From PALG01 sp964495885 (GTDB lineage Bacteria > Bacteroidota > Bacteroidia > Flavobacteriales > Flavobacteriaceae): a stretch of 64,000 nucleotides of DNA. A program made the translations under genes and the position numbers. The DNA lies in contig CAZBWO010000004.1 of NCBI GenBank assembly GCA_964495885.1, forward strand, positions 124,001 to 188,000. Reading direction: 5' to 3'. The notes under the pieces are model-generated. The model was not told where the DNA came from. It did not search any database and saw only the letters and a program-made list of their open reading frames with translations. Shown piece by piece: positions 28,627-38,485 of the stretch. Positions within the stretch are counted from its first letter, which is position 1, and each line of letters begins with the position of its first letter.

Positions 28627-29400
28627 TTAGTTATCTACAATTATTTTAAAGGAATGTTGCAAGCCTTTGAATTCAGTAAGGGTTGCTTTTAAGGAGCCTA
28701 CCGCAAGATCTGCTTTGATTAGCAGCGGAATTTTATTGTCATCATCTGTCACCCAAACCGTCAAACTTTCTTTTTCCTTAAAGACCCTCCCAGCCTCTAC
28801 ATAGGGCCGAAACTTCAGTGTTGCAATCTTCCCGAATTTTGTTTTTAAAACCTCCCTTCCTAAAAATTTCAGTCTGAAACGATAGCTTTCCTTGTCAAAA
28901 AACATATCCAAGTCTACCGTATCCCCTTCCTTGATGGAACTGGTGTCTACATGATTCCGAAGGTAATAAAATGCAGAAACCATATCTTGCGCATTGGGTG
29001 ATATGGAAATAAGGTCTTTGGTTTCCTTCTCCTTGTTATGCACTAATGCCTTACGGGTGTCATGGTCAAAGTCAATTTGAATGTCCTTTGTATATCCTCC
29101 TTCATCAATTTTCCGAATAAACCTGTAGGGAATGTTTTTCTTTTTATCAATATAGGATTGGTAGTAATCTTCTACATTGAAAAACCATTTGGAAACTCCA
29201 ACAGTCCTTCCTTCTCCTTTTACATGATACACTTCCCGGCCATTCAGCAAGGTATTATCCACCTGAAGGGTGGCCCAGCCTGCAGTGACAAAGCCATAAT
29301 GCACCCGGAATTTAAACCATTCGCCATCGCCATATGCTTTTTGCTGCGCCTGAAGGATGCTAACTGCACTAATAAAAAGCAACGTAAAAATCTTTTTCAT
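28627..29400 (-). CDS. Periplasmic DUF3108-family protein
   Basis: 257 residues from MKKIFTLL at 29400; a 12-codon upstream extension would spoil the signal peptide. Signal peptide to about LQAQQ (17), then a beta-rich DUF3108 domain (GEWFKFRVHYGFVTAGWATLQV at the start; LRNHVDTSSIKEGDTVDLDMF in the middle). Family members are periplasmic with unknown function. First gene of the unit with kynA and the M23 lipoprotein, and separated from hppD by a terminator. Confidence 0.85.
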   Translation of the reverse strand: MKKIFTLLFISAVSILQAQQKAYGDGEWFKFRVHYGFVTAGWATLQVDNTLLNGREVYHVKGEGRTVGVSKWFFNVEDYYQSYIDKKKNIPYRFIRKIDEGGYTKDIQIDFDHDTRKALVHNKEKETKDLISISPNAQDMVSAFYYLRNHVDTSSIKEGDTVDLDMFFDKESYRFRLKFLGREVLKTKFGKIATLKFRPYVEAGRVFKEKESLTVWVTDDDNKIPLLIKADLAVGSLKATLTEFKGLQHSFKIIVDN

Positions 29401-29458
29401 ACCATTTATTTTGGGGTCTACATGATGGCTTTGCAACTACTGTTCCAAAATTAAAAAA

Positions 29459-29490
29459 ACTCCGCCATTCATAACGGCGGAGTACTTTTT
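29459..29490. terminator. Terminator after hppD
   Basis: 8-bp GC stem actccgcc / ggcggagt with a 9-base loop; T-run on the minus side and a T-run two bases beyond the stem on the plus side. Separates the hmgA-hppD unit from the DUF3108 unit. Confidence 0.75.
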
Positions 29491-29500
29491 TTGTTGTGTA

Positions 29501-30661
29501 TCACAAGGTTCCCCTTTGTGCTTGCTCCCTTTCTATGGATTCAAACAATGCTTTGAAATTCCCTGCTCCAAACCCTTTGGCACCCATTCTTTGGATGATT
29601 TCAAAAAACAATGTAGGTCTATCCTGGAGTGGTTTTGTGAAAATTTGCAGCAAATACCCTTCCTCATCAGCATCTACCAAAATAGATAATTTTTGGAGCT
29701 CCTTCAAGTCTTCTTTCATCATTTCCATGTGACTGCCCAAGCGTTTTGGCACATCGTCATAATACGCTTGCGGTGGAGGTGGTAAAAACTCTACCCCTCT
29801 TGCCTTCAGCTCAGAGATGGTGTGTAAAATATCATCTGTTGCTAGGGCCAAATGCTGTACCCCAGCACTTTCATAAAAGTCAAGATATTCCTCAATTTGG
29901 GATTTCTTTATTCCTTCGGCAGGTTCATTAATAGGAAATTTAATCCTTCCATTCCCATTACTCATCACCTTGCTCATTAACGCAGAATATTCGGTATGGA
30001 TTTGTTTGTCATCAAAAGACAGGAAGTTTACAAATCCCATCACGTCCTCATACCATTTCACCCAGGTATTCATTTGTCCCCATCCTACATTTCCAACCAT
30101 ATGATCTATGAATTTCAGACCAGTAGGTTTCGGGTTGTAATCAGACTCCCATTTTCTATACCCGGGCAGGAACGTCCCTTGGTAATTTTTTCGTTCCACG
30201 AATAGGTGTACGGTTTCGCCATAGGTATAAATCCCTGAACGAACTACTTCACCATGTTCGTCTTTTTCTACGGTAGGCTCCATATAGGGTTTAGCGCCCC
30301 GCTTAGTGGTTTCTTCAAAAGCCTTTCGGGCATCTTCCACCCATAAGGCAATTATTTTTACCCCATCACCATGCTTTACGATGTGTTCATTGATGGGCGA
30401 AGAGCTTTTTAGGGGCGTGGTTAAAACCAATCTAATTTTATCCTGTTTCAGTACATAGCTTACACTATCCTTAGAGCCCGTTTCCAATCCTTTGTATGCA
30501 TGAGATTGAAATCCAAAAGCTGTCTTGTAAAAATGGGCAGACTGTTTGGCATTCCCCACATAGAATTCTACGTAATCTGTTCCAAGAAGTGGAAGGAAGT
30601 CTTCGGCTCCTTCAAATATTTTTTCCAATCCGTAATTTACGGAACTTACTTGCTTACTCAT
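29501..30661 (-). CDS. hppD: 4-hydroxyphenylpyruvate dioxygenase
   Basis: 386 residues, two vicinal-oxygen-chelate halves. It converts 4-hydroxyphenylpyruvate to homogentisate with an Fe(II) centre. Predicted ligands are H187 (GLKFIDHMVGN), H270 (GVQHLALATDD) and E354 (LFFEIIQRMG). The C-terminal gate helix GFGAGNFKALFESIE is present. The gene follows hmgA by 38 bases, so tyrosine breakdown to maleylacetoacetate is encoded as one unit. No maleylacetoacetate isomerase or fumarylacetoacetase lies in the window. Confidence 0.96.
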   Translation of the reverse strand: MSKQVSSVNYGLEKIFEGAEDFLPLLGTDYVEFYVGNAKQSAHFYKTAFGFQSHAYKGLETGSKDSVSYVLKQDKIRLVLTTPLKSSSPINEHIVKHGDGVKIIALWVEDARKAFEETTKRGAKPYMEPTVEKDEHGEVVRSGIYTYGETVHLFVERKNYQGTFLPGYRKWESDYNPKPTGLKFIDHMVGNVGWGQMNTWVKWYEDVMGFVNFLSFDDKQIHTEYSALMSKVMSNGNGRIKFPINEPAEGIKKSQIEEYLDFYESAGVQHLALATDDILHTISELKARGVEFLPPPPQAYYDDVPKRLGSHMEMMKEDLKELQKLSILVDADEEGYLLQIFTKPLQDRPTLFFEIIQRMGAKGFGAGNFKALFESIEREQAQRGTL

Positions 30662-30699
30662 TTCTTTTGATTTTGTTTCAACAATTCAATTGGGTTTGG

Positions 30700-31860
30700 T
30701 CATTCTTCCAACCAGGATTGGAAGTAGGTATCGTCTGCAATTTTAAGTGCTTCCTCAGTTACCTGAAGGGGCTTAAAGGTATCTACCATTACAGCAAGTT
30801 CTTCGGTTTCGGTTTTACCAATACTTCGTTCGGTAGCTCCAGGGTGCGGCCCATGTGGAATTCCCGCTGGGTGGAGGGAAATGTGTCCTGCTTCAATATC
30901 GTTTCGGCTCATGAAATCCCCATCCACATAATACAAGACTTCATCACTATCTATATTGCTATGATTGTAGGGTGCAGGGATACTTTGTGGATGATAGTCA
31001 TACAATCTGGGCACAAAGCTACAAACTACAAAACTACTAGTTTCAAAGGTTTGATGTACTGGTGGCGGTTGATGTATCCTGCCGGTAATAGGTTCAAAGT
31101 CGTGAATTGAAAAAGCATAAGGATAATTATATCCGTCATAGCCAACCACGTCAAACGGATGGCTTGCATAGACCATTTCAATGATTTCGTCCTGCTTCTT
31201 TATTTTCATTAAGAAGTCCCCTTTTTCGTTATAGGTCTCTAGCTCTTTAGGTCTTCGCAGATCCCGCTCACAAAAAGGGGAATGCTCTAAAAGTTGCCCA
31301 AACCAGTTTCGGTAGCGCTTGGGTGTGTAGATAGGATCATACGATTCTACAATGAAAAGACGGTTATCTTCTGTATCAAAATCTATTTGATAGATAATTC
31401 CCCTTGGAATCAACAAATAATCCCCGTATTTGAAATCTAAATTACCCAAAAAGGTACGCAACTTTCCGCTTCCCTTGTGGATAAAGATCAACTCGTCTGC
31501 ATCGGTATTTTTGTAAAAATAGTCTCGAAGGGATTGCTTTGGGGCTGCCAAAATGATATTGCAATCGCTATTGGTAAGGATGGTTTTTCGGCTTTGCAGA
31601 AAATCATTTTCTGGAGTTACTTGAAATCCCCTAAAACGATAGGATTGCATGTTATTGGCTTTTGCCACTTTTGGCGCCACACTGTATTGTTTTTTTATTT
31701 CCTTTACTTGGGTGGGACGCTGTTCGTGGTAAATATTGCTATACATTCCGTCAAAACCAATAGTTCCAAAAAGTTGTTCTGGATAAAGCGAGCCATCGGG
31801 TTTACGGAATTGGGTATGTCTTTTGGGAGGGATCTTTCCTAAAGTATGGTAAAATGGCAT
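30700..31860 (-). CDS. hmgA: Homogentisate 1,2-dioxygenase
   Basis: 386 residues, shorter than the proteobacterial and human form (about 440), as usual in Bacteroidota. Cupin-type Fe(II) enzyme opening the homogentisate ring. Iron-binding blocks: E in NIDSDEVLYYVDGD and the histidines of SLHPAGIPHGPHPG; HDFEPITGRIHQPPPVHQTF carries the conserved HQPPP-type block. First gene of the hmgA-hppD unit. Confidence 0.95.
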   Translation of the reverse strand: MPFYHTLGKIPPKRHTQFRKPDGSLYPEQLFGTIGFDGMYSNIYHEQRPTQVKEIKKQYSVAPKVAKANNMQSYRFRGFQVTPENDFLQSRKTILTNSDCNIILAAPKQSLRDYFYKNTDADELIFIHKGSGKLRTFLGNLDFKYGDYLLIPRGIIYQIDFDTEDNRLFIVESYDPIYTPKRYRNWFGQLLEHSPFCERDLRRPKELETYNEKGDFLMKIKKQDEIIEMVYASHPFDVVGYDGYNYPYAFSIHDFEPITGRIHQPPPVHQTFETSSFVVCSFVPRLYDYHPQSIPAPYNHSNIDSDEVLYYVDGDFMSRNDIEAGHISLHPAGIPHGPHPGATERSIGKTETEELAVMVDTFKPLQVTEEALKIADDTYFQSWLEE

Positions 31861-32038
31861 GATGTATTTACATATTAAATTTAACTGATACTATTCCTTA
31901 CAAGGTACAAAAAATTCAAGTGGAAGTACTCACTCTGGATTTCGTTTTATCAGAAATTTAAGAAGCAATTGTAAATTGTTCCAGCTTTTATTTGCCATAA
32001 CACAAATATAAAAAAATATCACATAGCCTTGATCCTAG

Positions 32039-34291
32039 TTAGAATCTAAATCCAGCGGTTATATGCCACTGATCTTCCCCCAATTCTGGAGCATAAGCAT
32101 ATTTCAATTCTAAAGGTCCCAGAAAGGTTTCCAATCCATACCCAATGGCAAACCCAGTGTAGTCTATTCTACTAATCCAATCCCCGGTTTCAAAAAGATC
32201 ATTCCCTATATTAGCAATATTTCCGGAAAGAGTTAAATGATTTTTACGTACAAACTCATAATCCAAATCAAGGGTAGTTTTAAGATAGGTGTTTCCCCTA
32301 AAGGAAAGCTCTTCGTACCCATACAAAGGAACAATATTGGTCGTAGGCACAAAGCCATATCCCCCCATCAAAAAATTAAAGGACTCTGTAGTGGTACTCC
32401 CAATTTGAAGTCCGCCCTCTGTTGTTAGAAACGCTGAAAAATTTGGCGTAAAACTATGGGCATATCCCGCCTGTGCTTTAGCTATGGAAAAAGGTTCGAA
32501 ACCTTCGTTCAATCCATTGGCAAACAAATACCAATGAAAATCCCCGTGAAAATAAAATCCGCTAGATGGAAAAAACCGGTCATCTAAGGTGTCATATTTA
32601 AGCACCCCATACGTACTATAGTAATGCGTGTTTTCGAAAAGTGTTCTGGGGTTACCTTCCTCATCAATCCCAATGGTTTCAGACAAATAACGTAGCCACT
32701 TATGTTCTGCTCCCAACCCTAATTGAAATATTCTTTGGAAAACCGTTTGCAAAAAAAGCTGATTGGTAAGTTCCTCGTATTCCAAACCAATTCTATTAAG
32801 TTGAATATTTTGCGGCACTAAAAATTCGGTGCCAAGAAAATCTAGGCCAATATTCTTTTCAAAATAACGATACCGGGAAGACAACCCAATACTCCAGTTG
32901 TATCCTTTGTCTATGTAATAATCTAGATTATATCGAATATTATCCCCTATGATAAAATCGAAAGAAACCACATCATTATTTGTAAATACACGCTTTCTGG
33001 TGAGATTAAGCAAGGCTGCAGATTTGTATAAATTGTCATAGTGAGCCGCTAATCTTAGAGAGGTGTTGGATTGGCTTTCCCTTACTTTAAAGACAACATC
33101 GTAATGGTCTTTTAAAGAAGGGTGGTTGTAAAACTGATAATCAATTCCGTCAAAATTACCGGTTGCCGAAAGATTATTTACCCCGTCACTAAAATCCCTA
33201 TTGGAAACTTCACTCGAAGTTCTAAGTTTCAATTTTCCAAGAATGTAAGAGCGGGTGTATTTTTCATTACCCTCTACAATAATATTTTCTATAAAAATAC
33301 TTTCCCGTTGCGGGGGAATGATATTTCCTTGAATTTTAGGTCTTTGTTGCGATGCAATCATTTTCAAGGATTCTGAAAGAGCTTCGGTAGCAGACTCCCC
33401 TGCTTCAATGATTTTCTGACCTTCATCAAAAGACACTACCGAAAAATCATCAATTTTAGGATTGATATACACATCCGTCTTCTGAATTTTCTGCTTCATC
33501 ACTTCAATGGTTCGGTAATTATTAATCTGAACCAACACATCCAACGCCGTTTGCAGATCCTCTCGTGTTCTTAACGTATCTTGAACATCCACCCCAATAA
33601 TGATATCGGCACCCATGGCTCGTACCTCATCTACCGGATAATTATTCACCACTCCCCCATCTACGTACAACGTACTATCTATCACCACAGGGCTAAATAA
33701 GGATGGTAATGCCCCGCTAGCGGTGACAGCCCTTGGCAGATATCCTTTTCTCAAAATCACTTCTTTTCCCTTTTCCACGTCTGTGGCAATACATAAAAAG
33801 GGAACGGGCAATTCATTAAAATCTTCCACATCCTTTACGTGCAGCATGAGTTTAGATAATAGATTATAGACATTCTGCCCTTTGGAAATTCCAGACGGAA
33901 ATCGTAAATGAAAGTTATCAAACGGAAAAGTAAGGGCATACTTTTCTGCATCTTCCTTTTCGTAAAAAGTTTTGGCGCCCCTAGGTACGTTGTCGCTTAT
34001 TAAGGTTTCGAAATCCAAGGTGTTGAAAATGGAATCTAATTGATGCGCAGAATACCCCGAAGCATATAATGCGCCAATAATGGCTCCCATGCTCGTGCCC
34101 CCAATATAGTCTATACGAACCCCTGCCTTTTCAATTTCCTTTAACGCTCCAATATGGGCAAGACCCTTGGCGCCACCACCACTTAACACCAGTCCTACTT
34201 TCAGCTCCTTTTGGGAAATAGAGTCCTGTTGGCCAAAAGCCAAAACCGAACAAAGAAATACTATACCAAAAAGTATCTTATTCATGGGCAT
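32039..34291 (-). CDS. Patatin-like phospholipase fused to outer-membrane barrel
   Basis: 750 residues; the start may be MNKIL at 34285. Signal peptide (to AFGQ), patatin domain about 30-300 with oxyanion loop SGGGAKGLAH, nucleophile elbow GTSMG and catalytic Asp in VDGGV. A POTRA-like segment follows (about 320-400; IFIENIIVEGNEKYTRSYI), then a 16-strand BamA/Omp85-type barrel ending in ITAGFRF. This is the layout of PlpD-type (type Vd) proteins, here with the lipase facing the periplasm or surface. It overlaps uvrC by 14 bases. Confidence 0.9.
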   Translation of the reverse strand: MPMNKILFGIVFLCSVLAFGQQDSISQKELKVGLVLSGGGAKGLAHIGALKEIEKAGVRIDYIGGTSMGAIIGALYASGYSAHQLDSIFNTLDFETLISDNVPRGAKTFYEKEDAEKYALTFPFDNFHLRFPSGISKGQNVYNLLSKLMLHVKDVEDFNELPVPFLCIATDVEKGKEVILRKGYLPRAVTASGALPSLFSPVVIDSTLYVDGGVVNNYPVDEVRAMGADIIIGVDVQDTLRTREDLQTALDVLVQINNYRTIEVMKQKIQKTDVYINPKIDDFSVVSFDEGQKIIEAGESATEALSESLKMIASQQRPKIQGNIIPPQRESIFIENIIVEGNEKYTRSYILGKLKLRTSSEVSNRDFSDGVNNLSATGNFDGIDYQFYNHPSLKDHYDVVFKVRESQSNTSLRLAAHYDNLYKSAALLNLTRKRVFTNNDVVSFDFIIGDNIRYNLDYYIDKGYNWSIGLSSRYRYFEKNIGLDFLGTEFLVPQNIQLNRIGLEYEELTNQLFLQTVFQRIFQLGLGAEHKWLRYLSETIGIDEEGNPRTLFENTHYYSTYGVLKYDTLDDRFFPSSGFYFHGDFHWYLFANGLNEGFEPFSIAKAQAGYAHSFTPNFSAFLTTEGGLQIGSTTTESFNFLMGGYGFVPTTNIVPLYGYEELSFRGNTYLKTTLDLDYEFVRKNHLTLSGNIANIGNDLFETGDWISRIDYTGFAIGYGLETFLGPLELKYAYAPELGEDQWHITAGFRF

Positions 34292-36077
34292 CCTGATAAT
34301 GTATCTTTATTTTTTTTGCCTTATCTGCTCCAATAACCGACTGCAATTCATCAAATCCAGCATTTTTGATTCGCTTTGGGCTTTTGAAATGCTGTAATAG
34401 CTGGGTGATGGTCTTTTCTCCAATCCCCGGAATACTTTCCAAGGCACTTTCCCAAGCCTCTTTACTACGCTTATCCCTATGAAAGGTAATTCCAAAACGG
34501 TGCGCCTCGTTACGCAGTTGCTGAATTATTTTAAGCGTTTCAGATTTTTTGTCCAAATACAACGGAATAGGATCATCCGGATAAAATAGTTCCTCCAATC
34601 GTTTGGCAATCCCTATAATGGCTATTTTTCCACGTAGATTAAGTGCTTCCAAACTCTTTAATGCTGAAGAAAGCTGACCTTTCCCCCCATCTATGATGAT
34701 AAGTTGGGGCAACGGTTGCTCCTCCTGCAACATTCTTTTGTAACGACGGTAGACCACTTCTTCCATAGAAGCAAAATCATTAGGACCCTCTACGGTTTTG
34801 ATATTGAATTTACGGTATTCCTTTTTACTTGGTTTTCCATTTCTGAAAACCACACAGGCCGCTACAGGTTGATTCCCCTGAATATTACTGTTGTCAAAAC
34901 ACTCAATATGTTTAGGCTCTTCGGAAAGACGCAGGTCTTTTTTCATCTGCGCCATGATTCTTTTTTCATGGCGTTCAGGATCTACCACCTTTGCCTGCTT
35001 AAATCGCTCCATTCGGAAGTATTTGGCATTCCTTTCAGAAAGGTCCAAGATTTTTTTCTTGTCGCCCAACTTCGGGACATGAACCGAAACTCCCTCTGGC
35101 ACTTCTATCTTGAACGGGACATAAATTTCCTTCGACTGGGAATGGAACCGTTGCCGAAGTTCCGTTACAGCCAATTCCAAGAGTTCCGCATCGGTCTCAT
35201 CCAACCTTTTTTTCAGCTCCATGGTATGCGAACGAATAATGCTTCCGAAGGATAATTGCAGAAAATTCACATAGCCATAGGTCTCATCTGAAACAATGGA
35301 AAACACATCCACATTATTGATTTTGGGATTTACCACCGTAGACTTTGCCTGGTAATTTTCCAGCACTTCAATCTTTTCCTTGACCCGCTGGGCATCCTCA
35401 AATTGAAGGTCTTTGGCATAAGTTTTCATCTGGGATTTGAAGTGGGATAAGGATTCTTTGAAATTCCCTTTAATAATATTCCGAATGGCCTCTATATTTT
35501 CGTTGTATTGAGTTTCCGAATACTTTCCCTCACAAGGACCCAGGCAATTTCCCAAATGGTATTCCAAACAAACTTTATATTTTCCCGCCTGTATTTTCTC
35601 TTCTGAAAGATCATAATTACAGGTCCGTAAAGGATATAATCCCTTTATAAGATCTAATAAAGTATGTACGGTCTTCATTTGCGTATAGGGCCCAAAATAT
35701 TCGCTGCCGTCCTTAATGAGCTTCCTCGTAGGAAAGACTCGCGGAAACCGTTCATTTTTGATGCACAGCCAAGGATAGGTCTTGTCATCTTTCAGCATAA
35801 CATTGTAACGTGGCTGGTATTTCTTGATCAAGTTGTTTTCCAGCAACAGCGCATCCGTTTCGGTAGGGACCACAATATGCCTGATTTCCTTGATTTTTCT
35901 GACTAACAGCCTCGTTCTGGCGTTATCATGAGTTTTTGTAAAATAGGAAGAGACCCGTTTTTTAAGGTTTTTTGCCTTTCCCACATACAGTAATTTCCCA
36001 TGCTTATCATAGTATTGATATACCCCTGGATCATTGGGGAGGGTGGTAATTTGCAACTGTACGGAGGCTTCTTCCAT
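34278..36077 (-). CDS. uvrC: Excinuclease ABC subunit C
   Basis: 599 residues. Performs both incisions in nucleotide-excision repair with UvrAB. GIY-YIG nuclease at the N-terminus (PGVYQYYDKHGKLLYVGKAK), UVR domain about 205-245 (YAKDLQFEDAQRVKEKIEVL), RNase-H-like endonuclease domain (ECFDNSNIQG; IIIDGGKGQL), and a C-terminal helix-hairpin-helix pair (LESIPGIGEKTITQLLQHF). Its 3' end overlaps the patatin gene, indicating cotranscription. Confidence 0.97.
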   Translation of the reverse strand: MEEASVQLQITTLPNDPGVYQYYDKHGKLLYVGKAKNLKKRVSSYFTKTHDNARTRLLVRKIKEIRHIVVPTETDALLLENNLIKKYQPRYNVMLKDDKTYPWLCIKNERFPRVFPTRKLIKDGSEYFGPYTQMKTVHTLLDLIKGLYPLRTCNYDLSEEKIQAGKYKVCLEYHLGNCLGPCEGKYSETQYNENIEAIRNIIKGNFKESLSHFKSQMKTYAKDLQFEDAQRVKEKIEVLENYQAKSTVVNPKINNVDVFSIVSDETYGYVNFLQLSFGSIIRSHTMELKKRLDETDAELLELAVTELRQRFHSQSKEIYVPFKIEVPEGVSVHVPKLGDKKKILDLSERNAKYFRMERFKQAKVVDPERHEKRIMAQMKKDLRLSEEPKHIECFDNSNIQGNQPVAACVVFRNGKPSKKEYRKFNIKTVEGPNDFASMEEVVYRRYKRMLQEEQPLPQLIIIDGGKGQLSSALKSLEALNLRGKIAIIGIAKRLEELFYPDDPIPLYLDKKSETLKIIQQLRNEAHRFGITFHRDKRSKEAWESALESIPGIGEKTITQLLQHFKSPKRIKNAGFDELQSVIGADKAKKIKIHYQDAHE

Positions 36078-36081
36078 TTCT

Positions 36082-36089
36082 CAAAGATA
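36082..36089 (-). promoter_or_regulatory. -7 element abutting the uvrC start codon
   Basis: Minus-strand TATCTTTG followed by 4 bases (AGAA) and the ATG; same spacing as at glyS. Suggests a leaderless transcript. Confidence 0.4.
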
Positions 36090-36177
36090 CGGGTTGTTGT
36101 TTGTTTTCTAAATGCAGTAAGTAGAGATTCTCTTTTAAACTATCACTAAGGTAAAACTTAGTCCTACTTTACTTCGT

Positions 36178-38445
36178 ATGTTTGGTATGATAAAATATGC
36201 TATGAAAAACCCACCATATATTAAGCCACTATTACTTTGTTATTTATTTCTATGTGGAATTGTTTCCTTGGCCCAATCCATTTCAGGAACCGTGCTATCT
36301 GATACCGGCGAACTCCTTGAGGATGTTGCAATCTTTCAAAATAGGACAGGAGCCCACACACATACCAATAGTCAGGGAGTATTTTCCCTGGAAAATAGTA
36401 TGGAAGGAGAAACGATTTCCTTCAGCAGATTAGGATATGAGACCTATATCTATACTGTTACGAATGATGATTTTCAAACTCCAATTCGAATAACATTACA
36501 ACTTTCTACAATCTCTCTTGAGCAAGTAGTCCTAAATCCTAAAGTGGATACATTTTCACAACTCATCGCCGTAGATTTGAATTCAAATCCAGTAAAATCT
36601 TCCCAAGAGATTCTGCAAAAAGTACCCGGACTTTTCATAGGGCAACATGCGGGAGGGGGAAAAGCAGAACAAATCTTTTTACGCGGATTTGACATAGACC
36701 ACGGAACAGATATTAATCTAACGGTAGACGGCATGCCTGTTAATATGGTATCGCATGCTCACGGACAAGGATACAGCGATTTGCACTTTTTAATCCCTGA
36801 AACCATTCAAGCCATTGATTTTGGAAAAGGGCCCTACTATGCCAACCGTGGAGATTTTACCACCGCTGGATATGTTGGATTTCGAACGTTGGATAAAGTA
36901 AATCAAAGCAGTATTTCAGTAGAATATGGCGATTTTGACAGCTTCCGAACCGTTGGGTTGTTTCAGTTCTTGGACACACAAAATACCCAAGGATACCTGG
37001 CTACTTCCTTAAATTTATTTGATGGCCCCTTTGAGAGTCCGCAAAATTTTAATCGCTTCAATGTGATGGCAAAATTCACCCATCAATACGGCAATGGAGA
37101 GCAAATTCAATTTACAGCTTCCCATTTTCAGAGTAAGTGGGACGCTTCGGGGCAAATTCCGCAGCGAGCCGTAGATGCAGGTCTCATCACTAGATTTGGA
37201 GCCATAGATGATACCGAAGGCGGAAATACCACTCGTACAAATTTATTGATTCATCACCAAAAACAACTTTCCGAAGACAAACAACTAAAGACCATGGCTT
37301 ATGCGAGTGCTTATGATTTTGAATTGTTTTCCAATTTTACCTTTTTCTTGGAAGACCCAGTCAACGGGGATCAAATCAAGCAACAGGAATCCCGTAAGAT
37401 AATGGGGCTGCAAACGGTCTTTAGCAATCAACCGGAATTTTTGGAAGCATTGGATTTTGAATATGAGACTGGAGTGGGATTTCGATATGATGACAATAAC
37501 GAAGTAGGCTTGTTTCACACCAAAAACAGAAAGGAAATACTGGAACGCTTAGCCTATGGAAATATTGATCAAGTGAACACCTTCGGATTTATAAATACGC
37601 AGTTAAGCCTTGGAAAATTTAAGGTGCGTCCTTCCCTTCGGTTGGATTATTTCAAGTTTGATTATGAAAATTTACTTTCGGAAACATATGATAATCAAAG
37701 TGAAACTTCAGTATTTGCGAGTCCAAAGCTAAACCTATTTTACAACCCCAATAAAAACCTACAATTCTTCTTAAAATCGGGAATTGGATTTCATTCCAAT
37801 GACACCCGGGTCGTTGTTGCAAATAATGGCAAACAGACCTTGCCAGCAGCGTACGGAAGTGACCTAGGGGTAACCTATAAAATTACAGACCGACTAGTTT
37901 TTAATACGGCCCTTTGGATTTTAGCATTAGAGCAGGAATTTGTCTATGTTGGGGATGCAGGGATTGTTGAACCCAGTGGAAAAACCCTTCGTCAAGGGTT
38001 GGATATAGGAATTAGATACGAACCCTTAGATTGGTTATACCTGTACAGTGATGCAAATTTTACCAAGGCACGTAGCACCGAAGAGCCAAACGGAGCAGAT
38101 TTTATTCCATTGGCTCCTGGATTTACAACTACTGGCGGGGTTACTCTTACAGCGCTTAACGGATTTTCAAGTGGCTTATCCTATAGATTTATAGATGATA
38201 GACCTGCGAATGAGAATAATTCAATTGTCGCTGAAGGATATTTTATTACAAATCTAAATCTAAATTATACTTTTGAGAATTGGACATTTGGTGTGATTGT
38301 GGAAAATCTATTTGATACCGAATGGAATGAAACTCAATTTGCTACAGAAAGTAGGCTTTTTAATGAGCCCACACCTATAGAAGAGATTCATTTCACCCCA
38401 GGAACCCCATTTTTTATTCGCGGAAAGGTCACTGTAAAATTTTAA
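36178..38445 (+). CDS. TonB-dependent receptor, histidine-rich plug
   Basis: 755 residues from 36178; in-frame ATGs at 36187 and 36202 (MKNPPYIK) are also possible and the last gives the most typical signal peptide (to SLAQ). Regulatory-like domain about 35-115, plug about 130-240 (QIFLRGFDIDHGTDINLTVDG, then MVSHAHGQGYSDLHF), barrel ending KVTVKF. The His-rich plug loops (HTHTN, DIDHGTD, SHAHGQG) hint at metal or metal-chelate handling, which is only an inference. Monocistronic, divergent from uvrC. Confidence 0.88.
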   Translation: MFGMIKYAMKNPPYIKPLLLCYLFLCGIVSLAQSISGTVLSDTGELLEDVAIFQNRTGAHTHTNSQGVFSLENSMEGETISFSRLGYETYIYTVTNDDFQTPIRITLQLSTISLEQVVLNPKVDTFSQLIAVDLNSNPVKSSQEILQKVPGLFIGQHAGGGKAEQIFLRGFDIDHGTDINLTVDGMPVNMVSHAHGQGYSDLHFLIPETIQAIDFGKGPYYANRGDFTTAGYVGFRTLDKVNQSSISVEYGDFDSFRTVGLFQFLDTQNTQGYLATSLNLFDGPFESPQNFNRFNVMAKFTHQYGNGEQIQFTASHFQSKWDASGQIPQRAVDAGLITRFGAIDDTEGGNTTRTNLLIHHQKQLSEDKQLKTMAYASAYDFELFSNFTFFLEDPVNGDQIKQQESRKIMGLQTVFSNQPEFLEALDFEYETGVGFRYDDNNEVGLFHTKNRKEILERLAYGNIDQVNTFGFINTQLSLGKFKVRPSLRLDYFKFDYENLLSETYDNQSETSVFASPKLNLFYNPNKNLQFFLKSGIGFHSNDTRVVVANNGKQTLPAAYGSDLGVTYKITDRLVFNTALWILALEQEFVYVGDAGIVEPSGKTLRQGLDIGIRYEPLDWLYLYSDANFTKARSTEEPNGADFIPLAPGFTTTGGVTLTALNGFSSGLSYRFIDDRPANENNSIVAEGYFITNLNLNYTFENWTFGVIVENLFDTEWNETQFATESRLFNEPTPIEEIHFTPGTPFFIRGKVTVKF

Positions 38446-38485
38446 GTGGTACGTTCAAGAGATATTCTTTTTTGTAAATTGCAGT

